Assembly: GCA_017656345.1 (NCBI GenBank)
Contig: JACDNZ010000005.1
Coordinates: 37,532-101,531, forward strand
DNA from: Thermosipho sp. (in: thermotogales)
Lineage (GTDB): Bacteria; Thermotogota; Thermotogae; Thermotogales; Fervidobacteriaceae
Direction: 5' to 3'
DNA: 64,000 nt
Numbering within the stretch: the first letter of the stretch is position 1; every line of letters begins with the position of its first letter. Positions 8,048-16,726 of the stretch are shown here, piece by piece. Below the pieces are notes generated by a model. That model was not told the DNA's origin and did not search any database. It saw only the letters and a list, made by a program, of their open reading frames with translations. Position numbers and translations under genes: made by a program.

Positions 8048-10660
8048 ATGATGCAGAATACTTTACTACAAGAAGTAAATAAAAATATTCTCGCTGGCCT
8101 TGATATAGGTGAAAGTCTTGCGATTGAAGGAATCATTAAAAAACAAATATTCTCTGCTGATAATGGGTATTCAGTGTATTTGGTTGGCCTGGAAAAACAG
8201 ATTTATCTTGATGACGAAGGGAAATATCTAGGAGAAAACATTGTAGAGGCAGAAATTACAGTATGTGGATACTTTACATTGATGGAGGGGCAGCGATACC
8301 AATTACGTGGCCAAGTTAGCAGGTACAAAAATAAGAAACAAATAACACTAACACATGCTGAATATGTAGAACCAAATACGGAAGACGATATCATTGCCTT
8401 TCTGGCATCAGATTTAATAAAAGGCATCGGAGAGAAGACAGCGGAAAAATTGGTTAAGGGCTATATACATAAAGGGAAATATATTGAGGGTTTTGGAGAA
8501 AAAACTTTAGAAATTATTAAAAATAACTTTAAGGCTTTAACCAAGATACATGGCATATCAGAAAAGAAAGCCCGGCAAATACATGAAAGCTACATGAAAA
8601 ACATTGAATATCAAAATGTAATGATGTTTTTTCAAAAATTCGGCCTATCTCCCAAAGCTATAATGAAAATTTACGCCAAATTTAAAGAACAAGCTATTGA
8701 AAAAGTAATGGTTGACCCGTTTGTTTTAGAGCAAATATCTGGTTTTGGTTTTAAAATCTGTAACAGTTTATGTTTGAAATTAGGTACCGATCCCCATAAT
8801 ATCACCAGGATTAAGTCTTGCATAAAACATACTCTGTATCAAGCTGCAAATGAAGGGCATTGTTACTTAACAGATAAAGAACTGCTTGAACGAGTTGAAC
8901 AACAGTTAAGTATTACTATATCTTTGAACGAAGCAAAAGGATACTTGATTTCCAGCCGAAATAACACAAAAGTTAAAGTAAATATTGGAGGATTAAGTTA
9001 TACTTTACCTTACAAAAAACTATATGAACAAGTGGTCCAAAAAGAGAAATACAGACATAGTCAAAACGTGAAAATAATAATAGACCCTGTGATGCCAGAA
9101 GAAATACTAACAACACTTGAAGAAATGTTAGAGAAAGGCGAGTTGAGCTCTTGTAAACATAAAAAGCATTTATGTATATATTTAAACGAATTATATAAAG
9201 CCGAATTAGAAACCGCTGCTTTTGTGAGAAAAATACAAAAAAGCAAAACTCCAAAAGTAAACTTTAAACTTGTAGACCAGTATATAGCTGACTTTGAAAA
9301 GAAAAAAGGCTTTAAACTGGAAGAGAAGCAGAAACTAGCAGTAAAAACAGCTTTAACAACTAATATAGCCATAATTTATGGCCCGGCAGGCAGCGGAAAA
9401 ACCACGGTGATAGAAGCAATAATTTATGTTTTGGGGAAAATATTAGAAAAACCAATTGAGTTTATATTATCAGCAACAACAGGCAGAGCGGCAAAACGTT
9501 TAACCGAGGTAACAGGTTACGAAGCAAAAACGATACACAGAGCTTTGGGGTTCAATCCGTTTGATGAATTTAATGGATTTACTTACAACGAAATAAACCC
9601 ACTTCCTTATGACCTGGTAATCGCGGATGAAGTGTCTATGCTCGAAATAACGATGGCAAGAAATTTATTATCTGCAATTGATACGGAAAGAGGCGCCAAG
9701 ATAATTTTGATTGGAGACCATTTTCAACTTCCGGCCATCGGCCCGGGAAATGTGCTTAAAGATCTTATCGAAAGTAGAATGGTTCAGTCTGTGAGATTAG
9801 ATGTGGTTAAGCGACAGCAAGAAGATTCAGGGATAGTGAAAAATGCAAACCGCATACTTACGGGAAAACCCATATCTACCGATAATCGAAATAAAGATTT
9901 TTTCCTGGTAAGAGAAAATAATGTGCAAAAAATAGCTGATAAAATCGTGCAATCCGTAGCCAACTTGCTAAGTAAAGACAAATATTCGTATAGTATAGAC
10001 GATATACAAGTTATCAGCCCCCAAAAAGCGCATGAAATAGGAGTAGAGATGTTAAATAATCGCCTCCAAAATCTAGTCAATCCTCCGTCTGAAAACAAAA
10101 AATCTATTACGCGGGGAAGCGTAACTTATAGAGTGGGGGATAGGGTTATTCATACCAACACCAATGATTACAAAAAAATACACTATGAAAAAGTTGGAGA
10201 TGATTACGTAGAAATTGAAAAAGGTGTGCCTTATAACCTGAGAAAACACATCGGCGTTGCGAATGGAGAAATAGGGAGGGTAGTTGATATAAGAGATTTC
10301 GAGAATGAAGAAACAGGGGAGATAGAAAAAAAAGTAATTGTGCAATTTGATTCTTTTTATGCTATGTATGACAAAAGCGAGTTAAAGGACTTAGAGTTAG
10401 CATACGTTTTAACAGTACATCGGGCGCAGGGTTCCCAGTATAAGGTTGTGATTATGCCGGTACATTTAATTAACAAACACATGTTAAATCGCAGCTTGGG
10501 CTATACAGCTATAACTCGTGCAAAGGAAATTGCATGTTTAATTGGACAGCCTCAAGCGGTTAAACTGATGACCGAAAAAGTTGTAGTGAATAAAAGAAAC
10601 ACTTTATTAAAGGATTTCTTAAAAATCCCTGATATTGAAGGTTTTTTTAATGCATGTTAA
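8048..10660 (+). CDS. RecD2-like superfamily 1 DNA helicase
   Basis: This 870-aa protein has an N-terminal OB-like segment (AIEGIIKKQIFSADNGYSVY), then helix-hairpin-helix elements (LIKGIGEKTAEKLVKGY). An SF1B helicase core follows: Walker A YGPAGSGKTT near residue 445, Walker B ADEVSM near 525, LIGDHFQLPAIGPG, and motif VI VHRAQGSQ near 790 with YTAITRAKE. RecD2 unwinds DNA 5' to 3'. It is longer than usual (about 740 aa). The start at 8048 is set by AAGGAG seven bases upstream and by the promoter, which would lie inside a longer frame. It could serve element replication or transfer. RecD helicases also partner some type IV CRISPR systems, so a link to the csf locus is conceivable. Confidence 0.9.
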   Translation: MMQNTLLQEVNKNILAGLDIGESLAIEGIIKKQIFSADNGYSVYLVGLEKQIYLDDEGKYLGENIVEAEITVCGYFTLMEGQRYQLRGQVSRYKNKKQITLTHAEYVEPNTEDDIIAFLASDLIKGIGEKTAEKLVKGYIHKGKYIEGFGEKTLEIIKNNFKALTKIHGISEKKARQIHESYMKNIEYQNVMMFFQKFGLSPKAIMKIYAKFKEQAIEKVMVDPFVLEQISGFGFKICNSLCLKLGTDPHNITRIKSCIKHTLYQAANEGHCYLTDKELLERVEQQLSITISLNEAKGYLISSRNNTKVKVNIGGLSYTLPYKKLYEQVVQKEKYRHSQNVKIIIDPVMPEEILTTLEEMLEKGELSSCKHKKHLCIYLNELYKAELETAAFVRKIQKSKTPKVNFKLVDQYIADFEKKKGFKLEEKQKLAVKTALTTNIAIIYGPAGSGKTTVIEAIIYVLGKILEKPIEFILSATTGRAAKRLTEVTGYEAKTIHRALGFNPFDEFNGFTYNEINPLPYDLVIADEVSMLEITMARNLLSAIDTERGAKIILIGDHFQLPAIGPGNVLKDLIESRMVQSVRLDVVKRQQEDSGIVKNANRILTGKPISTDNRNKDFFLVRENNVQKIADKIVQSVANLLSKDKYSYSIDDIQVISPQKAHEIGVEMLNNRLQNLVNPPSENKKSITRGSVTYRVGDRVIHTNTNDYKKIHYEKVGDDYVEIEKGVPYNLRKHIGVANGEIGRVVDIRDFENEETGEIEKKVIVQFDSFYAMYDKSELKDLELAYVLTVHRAQGSQYKVVIMPVHLINKHMLNRSLGYTAITRAKEIACLIGQPQAVKLMTEKVVVNKRNTLLKDFLKIPDIEGFFNAC

Positions 10661-10769
10661 AATAAATGTATGTATTGGGCTGAATATTGATAAATCATTA
10701 TTTTATAAAGAATATAGGTGATGCATGGTGAAGGTCTTGGATTTGATAAAAATAAGGAGTGAGAAACTT

Positions 10770-11162
10770 ATGAGCAAAGGTGAAGTCTTATATAATCTAA
10801 ATAACTTACAGATTGGCGAAAAAATAAAAGTGTATTCAAGCGGAACAGATATGTACGGTAACGAATCAGTTGATATATATGTTATTGAACGAATGCCTGA
10901 TGGTTTATATGCAAGCTATCGCAAAAAGAAAGGTTTCGATGAAGAAACAGAGATCAGTTTCAGCAGCAAAATCAAAACAATTGGCACTGCAACGGAACCT
11001 GCAAAAACTATGGGACTGACAAAAGCAGAACAGGAAGCAATACAAGCTGCTGCTCTGGAAGAAAGGTTAATAAGAAGAAACTACTCATTAATTGGTGAAT
11101 TGGAAGATGGCTTAAGGTTTGAATATCCCAATATCATCTATGTGGAAAAAATTAACACTTAA
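10770..11162 (+). CDS. Hypothetical protein
   Basis: This 130-aa soluble protein (start at 10770 after AAGGAGTGAG) has a beta-rich N-terminal half (IGEKIKVYSSGTDMYGNES, VIERMPDGLYASYRK) and a helical Ala/Glu-rich segment (TKAEQEAIQAAALEERLIRR). An alternative start at 10725, with AGGTGATG upstream, would add 15 residues. I do not recognise it. It lies 110 bases after the helicase and directly before the Spo0E-like gene. A weak relative of the shared operator (AAATGTATGTATTGGGC, 10664-10680) lies upstream, but its -35 is poor. Confidence 0.6.
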   Translation: MSKGEVLYNLNNLQIGEKIKVYSSGTDMYGNESVDIYVIERMPDGLYASYRKKKGFDEETEISFSSKIKTIGTATEPAKTMGLTKAEQEAIQAAALEERLIRRNYSLIGELEDGLRFEYPNIIYVEKINT

Positions 11163-11179
11163 CATAAGGAGATATTAAA

Positions 11180-11341
11180 ATGGGTGAATTAGAAATGCAA
11201 ATCAGACAATTATCTCAAGTTTTAGGCCATTTATATGAAAAACACGGATTAACGCCAGAAGTAATTGATTTGAGTCAAAAAATAGATGAGCTAGTAGTTG
11301 ATGATTTAAAGGAAAAGTTAGAAGGGAGAAGTAAAGAATGA
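11180..11341 (+). CDS. Spo0E-like aspartyl-phosphate phosphatase
   Basis: A 53-aa frame starts after AAGGAG at good spacing. It matches the Spo0E family pattern: two short helices, with IRQLSQVLGHLYEKHG in the first and VIDLSQKIDELV in the second. The S-Q-x-x-D signature of these phosphatases is present. Spo0E proteins remove phosphate from Spo0A and delay sporulation (established for Bacillus). The stop codon overlaps the start of the VirD4-like gene (ATGA), so the two are translated together. The context suggests that transfer activity is coupled to holding back sporulation, which is inference. Confidence 0.8.
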   Translation: MGELEMQIRQLSQVLGHLYEKHGLTPEVIDLSQKIDELVVDDLKEKLEGRSKE

Positions 11342-13935
11342 CTTATATTGAAAAGTATTTTCAAAAACTTATTGATAAAATAAACGGAAAAATAGTGGAT
11401 ATAATATCCCTGATACTCTACTCAATAATTGCAGTTTTTGCGGTACATGTGGTATGGAATATATTACAGCTTGTCAGAAACCCTATTTTAAAGACGCAGT
11501 ATAGCCCCACCTTTTTTGCCTTGCTTATTGTGCTTCCGATACTTACATTTTACTTAACGTTAGCAGGGGATTATTTTAAAAAACCTTTTAGGCGTATTCA
11601 GCAGTTTATTTTTTGTATTACAACAACTGCTATTTTTGCTTTAGGCTACTTGGTGCAAATGGCCAATATTGGTTTTGTAAGATTTTTATTTGAAATAGAT
11701 AATATTGATATATTACCTGCGAACTTATTGGAAGGTAACATCCGCCTGGTAAGTTTATTTCTTCCTCTAATTCCGATACTGCCTATTTTTTTTCTAACTT
11801 TAAAGCTGGTTTTTGATAAGAAAATTAGAAAAGATTTAATTGAGTTTGAGTTAGACTTTCTTCTCCCGACAGTCCACGAAATGGACGACACTACAATTGA
11901 TTTAAAAATTTGCGAGGATGTGGAAACCGGAAAGCCTTGTATTGTTCCAGAAAAACAATTGTATGGACATATCTGGCTGCAAGGGGGCACAGGGTCAGGT
12001 AAAACTGCAACTGTAATCAGGCCGTTACTGGATCAGTTGTTTCATAAAAAAGCCTACTTGAAGGAATGCCAGAAAAAGTTGGCTTACGAAGCTCTTAAAG
12101 AAGGAATTGCAGAATTAACCAAACCTGTATCAAATGAATGGTTTAATGAAAATTTCTCAATGAAGCTGATTAAGCCAAAGCAGGGTAGGGAAGAAGAATT
12201 TAAGGCAAAATTTAAGAAATTTATTAGAGGTATCAGAGATACAGGGGAAATTATATTTAAAGATTTGGGGGTAACGGTCATTGCACCTGACGGCGGACTT
12301 CCCCAAGATACAGTTAAGATTGCCGAGAGCAGAGGAATTAAAGTTTATAAAATTGACCCCAAAGCAGAAGAAATTGCTAAAGGAAATATAGCTAAATTCA
12401 ACCCGCTGAAGGGCGATGTTTCTCCTGAAAAACTAGGGGATATCATAAGTAGTATTCTGGTAAGAATGGAGCAGAGCGACGGAAAGGAAGGTAAATCATA
12501 CTTTACCAATGCCAGCGTTCGTGCCGTAAGAAATGTAGTTATTTTATTAAAAGTAATGTACCCGAGACTATATGGGTGTGAGCCGGTTTTAACGGATGTA
12601 CTAAACATACTTAACAGGTTTGATGCGGCTTGCGAACTGGTTGAACGGATGAAAGAAGATGAAGAGCTAAGAAATAGGTGGAAGAGCGTAATAGACTATT
12701 TCGAGACAAGTTTCTATCCACCGGAAACGGACAGCAACGGCAGGGTAATACCGGGAGGCACAATAGGCTCGCTAAGAAAGAAAACAGAAGAAGCTATCAG
12801 CGGTATTATCAACCAGCTTGACAACTTTCTTGGGCGTGAAGAAGTGCGATATATTTTGTGTGACAGAGAAGAAAGCTTGGACTTAAAAGAAGTATTGGAG
12901 AATGGTGATTGTATTGCTATAGCGACCAGGCAGAATGATTTGGGGGAAAGACTCGGAAAAGCATTTGCACTATTTTTTATTTTAAGTTTACAAAATGAAG
13001 TTTTATCACGGTACTCAGAAGACGAGAACCCAGAGATACCTCACTTTTTGATTATTGACGAGTTTCCGTTCTACGTTAACGACAGAACGAAAGTATTCTT
13101 TACATTTGCAAGAAAGTACAGGTGTTCAGTAACAATTGCTATTCAAAACATGGGACAACTCAAAGAGATTAGCGATGCTTTTGGCGAAACTATTTTTACT
13201 AATACAGATACAAAGATACTTTTACCAAAGAGTAACGTAGAAGACCGTAAGTATTGGGCTGAATTTTTTGGTACTGAAGAACGATTTGAAATGCAAACTG
13301 GCGTCACGTCTTCTACTATGTTTTCTCCAAACCCCAAATATACAGAACAGAGGAAGGGGGCTATTACCAATAAACAAAGAATTACCGAACAAGAAATTAA
13401 CAATTTACATTTTAAGGAAGCTTTTTATTCGTACACTAACGCAAAAGGTAGGCAGAAAATTGGTAAAGGCAATACTGATTTTCTTGATGAACAAAAGTTA
13501 CCTCCGATTAAGCGTAAGTTTTTTGATTTTGAAGCATTTAATCCCCCGGAAATTACTAATACAGCAGAACAAAAAGCTGGTAACTCAGTAAATATATTTG
13601 ATATGCTAGATAATGCTGCGAGCAACCAGGAACAGTCAAAAACAAACGCTAAAATCAAAGAATTAGAGGAAAGAACAGTCAGCAGCTCCGTGAACTCCCA
13701 AAATAACTTAAATGATACACTGTTTAAAAGAGAAACAGCTATTAAAATCGAAGGCACAGCGGATATGCTAAACGAACCTCCCAAAAATATTGATATTGAT
13801 GCCGTTGATTTTGACGGAGAAGTACAAACACAGGAAGGAGATAAACAAACAAGCAGTAAAACAAAAATCATAGAGCTTGATAATCAAGACGGAGAAGAAT
13901 ATATAATTGAAGGAGGTTTTTTAGGTGAAAACTAA
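11338..13935 (+). CDS. virD4: VirD4/TraG-type IV coupling protein
   Basis: This 865-aa protein has about four membrane helices in its first 160 residues (for instance IVDIISLILYSIIAVFAVHV and FLPLIPILPIFFLTL). A FtsK/HerA-type ATPase follows, with Walker A GGTGSGKTATV near residue 215, Walker B FLIIDEFPFY near 570 and a Gln-containing motif IAIQNMGQL. The C-terminal 170 residues are polar and probably disordered. Such proteins dock the DNA-relaxase complex onto the secretion channel. No relaxase gene is visible in the window, so the partner must lie outside or be unfamiliar. Start overlaps the Spo0E-like stop. Confidence 0.9.
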   Translation: MTYIEKYFQKLIDKINGKIVDIISLILYSIIAVFAVHVVWNILQLVRNPILKTQYSPTFFALLIVLPILTFYLTLAGDYFKKPFRRIQQFIFCITTTAIFALGYLVQMANIGFVRFLFEIDNIDILPANLLEGNIRLVSLFLPLIPILPIFFLTLKLVFDKKIRKDLIEFELDFLLPTVHEMDDTTIDLKICEDVETGKPCIVPEKQLYGHIWLQGGTGSGKTATVIRPLLDQLFHKKAYLKECQKKLAYEALKEGIAELTKPVSNEWFNENFSMKLIKPKQGREEEFKAKFKKFIRGIRDTGEIIFKDLGVTVIAPDGGLPQDTVKIAESRGIKVYKIDPKAEEIAKGNIAKFNPLKGDVSPEKLGDIISSILVRMEQSDGKEGKSYFTNASVRAVRNVVILLKVMYPRLYGCEPVLTDVLNILNRFDAACELVERMKEDEELRNRWKSVIDYFETSFYPPETDSNGRVIPGGTIGSLRKKTEEAISGIINQLDNFLGREEVRYILCDREESLDLKEVLENGDCIAIATRQNDLGERLGKAFALFFILSLQNEVLSRYSEDENPEIPHFLIIDEFPFYVNDRTKVFFTFARKYRCSVTIAIQNMGQLKEISDAFGETIFTNTDTKILLPKSNVEDRKYWAEFFGTEERFEMQTGVTSSTMFSPNPKYTEQRKGAITNKQRITEQEINNLHFKEAFYSYTNAKGRQKIGKGNTDFLDEQKLPPIKRKFFDFEAFNPPEITNTAEQKAGNSVNIFDMLDNAASNQEQSKTNAKIKELEERTVSSSVNSQNNLNDTLFKRETAIKIEGTADMLNEPPKNIDIDAVDFDGEVQTQEGDKQTSSKTKIIELDNQDGEEYIIEGGFLGEN

Positions 13936-14074
13936 GATTTTAAATTTACTCAATCTGTCTAATTAGTATATCTGTTGAAACTATTATTGTACTGGGGCTA
14001 TTTAACATTTAAAGAAAATATAAGTATTTAATATTAGTGTTATAACAAAAAAACAAAGCTATACAGAGTAATAT

Positions 14075-14103
14075 TTGTTTAAATATATGTATTGTGATAT
14101 AAT
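14075..14103 (+). promoter_or_regulatory. Promoter with shared operator, HTH regulator gene
   Basis: TTGTTT, spacer AAATATATGTATTGTGA (17 bases) and TATAAT. The start codon of the zinc-finger/HTH gene follows 50 bases later, so this gene may repress itself. Confidence 0.78.
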
Positions 14104-14152
14104 GAAACTGGTTATAATAACAAATAAGCACTGACTTTAAAGAGGTGAAGAA

Positions 14153-14962
14153 ATGATGAAAGAATGCACCAAATGTGGCGGCCAAATGATAGACCTGCTA
14201 ATAGACTATGAACGTAACATCATGGGTCAAAAAATAACTATACCGAATGTGGAAGGGTATAGATGTGAAAAGTGTGGTTATGAGGAAATTGCTCCTTGGG
14301 TTGAAAAGCGGTTGGCAGTAAAAGTCCTTAAAAAACAATTGGAAATTCAAAAGGATATGCCTGCAGAGCCCATTACAATTAACAAACTAAAAACAGTCAG
14401 GAAGAAGAAAGAAATACCGCAGAAACTGATAGGAGAAGCTATAGGTTTTACAGAACAGCGGTTTGGAGCAGTCGAAAGGAACGAAAATACACCAACCGTG
14501 CACCTTGCTAATCAGATAGCAAGTGTGATGAATGTTAATGTTAGTGATATTTATGAAACACTATACATTCCAAGAGATTTTTTTCTTGAATTGCTAAATA
14601 TGGATTCCAACTTTGAAATTATTGAGGGTTTACCAGAATTGAGAGAAGAGTTTCAGAAATGGGATGATAGACACAATGTTATAAAGAATGAGATGCGTAA
14701 AATCCGGAGTAAGGCTAGAAAAATAGCGAGAGAAACAGGGAAGAAAGTTAAAGACCCCATGACTTTATTGCCCGAAGAAACAAGGAAGGAATTTGAACAA
14801 TTAATTGAAGAAAATAAGATGGTATTAGAGCAAAAGGAAAAACTTAGAAAGAAAATGAAGCCTCTTAAAAAGAGATCAATATTGAAGCAGGACCGTATTA
14901 TAGATGCAGACACTTGGGAACGGATTAAAGAGAAATTCCCGGATAGAATAACTCTTTACTAA
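14153..14962 (+). CDS. Zinc-finger/XRE-type HTH regulator (YgiT/MqsA-like)
   Basis: The 269-aa protein opens with a YgiT-type zinc finger (CTKCGG, then CEKCGY about 34 residues later). A Cro/C1-type HTH follows around residues 78-130 (IPQKLIGEAIGFTEQRFGAV, then NQIASVMNVNVSDIYE). The C-terminal half is a highly charged helical region. The first two domains match the antitoxin MqsA and related regulators, but no toxin gene is adjacent and the C-terminal extension is unusual. Its own promoter contains the operator shared by at least eight units, so it is the leading candidate for the common repressor; this is inference. AGAGGTG precedes the start, and a terminator follows. Confidence 0.8.
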   Translation: MMKECTKCGGQMIDLLIDYERNIMGQKITIPNVEGYRCEKCGYEEIAPWVEKRLAVKVLKKQLEIQKDMPAEPITINKLKTVRKKKEIPQKLIGEAIGFTEQRFGAVERNENTPTVHLANQIASVMNVNVSDIYETLYIPRDFFLELLNMDSNFEIIEGLPELREEFQKWDDRHNVIKNEMRKIRSKARKIARETGKKVKDPMTLLPEETRKEFEQLIEENKMVLEQKEKLRKKMKPLKKRSILKQDRIIDADTWERIKEKFPDRITLY

Positions 14963-14964
14963 AC

Positions 14965-14989
14965 GCTGACAATAAAGTCAGCTTTTTTT
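14965..14989 (+). terminator. Rho-independent terminator
   Basis: GCTGAC and GTCAGC form a six-base stem around AATAAA, followed by seven T residues. It closes the HTH regulator unit and lies only 25 bases before the next start codon. Confidence 0.85.
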
Positions 14990-15014
14990 GTAAATCCAAA
15001 AAGGAGGTTTAAAG

Positions 15015-16676
15015 GTGCAAAATAAAGAAAAACCAGCTGCAAATACAGTAGGAATGAATGAAAAAGACTTAGGAATAACCGGGAAAATAAAAAAGCTAAA
15101 TAACACTCCCCAAAATACATTATTAACTGAATTGCATGCACTAATTGGCAGCATGGTGTATAAAGAGATTGAGGTAGAAGAATATACATTTACTGATGAT
15201 AAAGATTTCGTAGATAAACAACACCTAGTATTTGGAAATCATTATATCGCAGTGGATATTGCTTCTGAAAATGAAATACGAGTAGTAACAGAGGATCCGA
15301 AAGCATTTATAATTGACACAGAAAAAATCAGCGAGAAAATTTATTCGGTACTGTTTACATCTCATATCCCCAGGAAAATTTTCATAAATTCTAAAAAGCT
15401 TTATACATTTAAGCAGTTTAAAAAAGAGTCTGTATACGACCTGGGCCACATAATCCAAATGTTCTACGGATATAAAGATTTGAACTTAAAAGAAATTAAC
15501 GAGCTATTTAAAAATAAGAGTACCGACGACTATAACCAGCTGCTGTATAATCTGTTTGAGATCAAAGATAAAATTAACACAATATTGGAGAAGCACCGTT
15601 CAATGAAGGTCTTAAATAAAGAAATGGAAATAATGGAAATTGTGGCTAAATGCGAAGCTAAAGGTTTACCATTCTCTGAAAAGGAATTTGAAAATTTCCT
15701 ATCTTCTCTCGAAAGCAAAAGAGATAAACTGCTGGCTGATTTTCAAGAAAGGTTTGGGGAGATATTTAGGAATAAAGAAGAATTGGTTCAAATACTTACT
15801 CGAAACAATTTACCTGCTTCTGCAAACCAGGAGTTTTTAGAAAAGGAAAACGAAATGGGAATTTTGGGTTTAGTTATAGCTGATAAATTACTGGATAAAT
15901 ACAAAAAAACCAAATTAAACTTTAATGCAGGAAGATTATATCTAAGTTATAACCCATATAACCGGTTTGGTAACATTGAAGCTGACTTTTCGGTAGATAA
16001 TTACTACATAATAAGCCAGGATAAACAGCTTGTAAGCGGCAGTTATCAAGATTTTTATCTGAGGATATTAGCGCATCTCAGCAAGATAGATTATTTAATT
16101 AAGGGCGTAAATGAAGGTAATTTAGAAAGCGTGTTGGCCGAAAGGATTTTTGGCAAAAACAATAATTACACGCAGTTTAACAGCATGATACTTTTGGACG
16201 GTTTTATACAAGGCAAGTTTACTCCGGAGGATATGGCAGATTTTTATTGGGACCACTATGATACCTATATTAGCGATGAGAGTGCTGCTATGTTAATGCA
16301 GAAGTTTGCAGAGAAATGCGGGGAAGTCTTAGATTGGATTGAAGAATACGAAGATATGCCAAGTAAAGATAAAAGATATTCCGTAGCGGAAACTACATCA
16401 GTTTATAAGCGTATCAAGTTAACGGAAGCGGATATATTTAAAAATGCGGTTGCTTTGGTGTATAGAAATATAGTGGATTTTAATAAGAGAAATAATGAGA
16501 AAATCTATATCGTTGGTTTATTTGATAATAAAATAATACTGGAATCTGATGAGAATGCTGTTAACATTGCAATAGACACATTAAATCGAAACCTCGAGAG
16601 AGCTTTCAACAGATACATTCCTAACGTAAAAGCAGTATGTAATATCAATGCCGGTAATAAACTAAAATTTTCATAA
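15015..16676 (+). CDS. Degenerate family A DNA polymerase-like protein
   Basis: This 553-aa protein starts at GTG after AAGGAGG. Its order of segments follows DNA polymerase I. An exonuclease-like part (YIAVDIAS, YDLGHIIQMFYGYKDLNL) comes first. Then there is a thumb-like helix pair (EMEIMEIVAKCEAKGLPFSE), and LRILAHLSKIDYLIKGVNEGN with SVLAERIFG, which match the palm segment that follows the catalytic DYSQIELR. EADIFKNAVALVYRNI matches AADIIKLAM of Pol I. The catalytic residues are changed: the motif A Asp is Ser (GSYQDFYLR, near residue 340) and motif C HDE is FDN (near 503). It is therefore probably not a polymerase, but a structural or DNA-binding relic. Confidence 0.65.
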   Translation: MQNKEKPAANTVGMNEKDLGITGKIKKLNNTPQNTLLTELHALIGSMVYKEIEVEEYTFTDDKDFVDKQHLVFGNHYIAVDIASENEIRVVTEDPKAFIIDTEKISEKIYSVLFTSHIPRKIFINSKKLYTFKQFKKESVYDLGHIIQMFYGYKDLNLKEINELFKNKSTDDYNQLLYNLFEIKDKINTILEKHRSMKVLNKEMEIMEIVAKCEAKGLPFSEKEFENFLSSLESKRDKLLADFQERFGEIFRNKEELVQILTRNNLPASANQEFLEKENEMGILGLVIADKLLDKYKKTKLNFNAGRLYLSYNPYNRFGNIEADFSVDNYYIISQDKQLVSGSYQDFYLRILAHLSKIDYLIKGVNEGNLESVLAERIFGKNNNYTQFNSMILLDGFIQGKFTPEDMADFYWDHYDTYISDESAAMLMQKFAEKCGEVLDWIEEYEDMPSKDKRYSVAETTSVYKRIKLTEADIFKNAVALVYRNIVDFNKRNNEKIYIVGLFDNKIILESDENAVNIAIDTLNRNLERAFNRYIPNVKAVCNINAGNKLKFS

Positions 16677-16682
16677 ACAGCA

Positions 16683-16726
16683 GACCCTTTGCTAGCATTC
16701 AAACAGATGCAAGCAAAGGGTCTTTT
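16683..16726 (+). terminator. Terminator between convergent genes
   Basis: Arms GACCCTTTGCT (16683-16693) and AGCAAAGGGTC (16712-16722) form an eleven-base stem followed by TTTT. It lies between the polymerase-like gene and the convergent recombinase, whose last codons overlap the right arm. Confidence 0.75.

Noticed and set aside
8203..8427. Antisense frames opposite the helicase, VirD4, RecJ and pilus genes
   Set aside because: They are codon-shadow frames with repetitive Ser/Leu/Phe composition and no initiation signals.
8048..10660. Annotating the RecD2-like helicase as the type IV-D CRISPR helicase
   Set aside because: It is 50 kb from the csf genes and under a different promoter class; only a speculative link is kept under findings.
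10664..10685. Ninth operator-bearing promoter before the 10770 gene
   Set aside because: The spacer resembles the operator (AAATGTATGTATTGGGC), but the -35 and -10 are both poor, so it was not counted.
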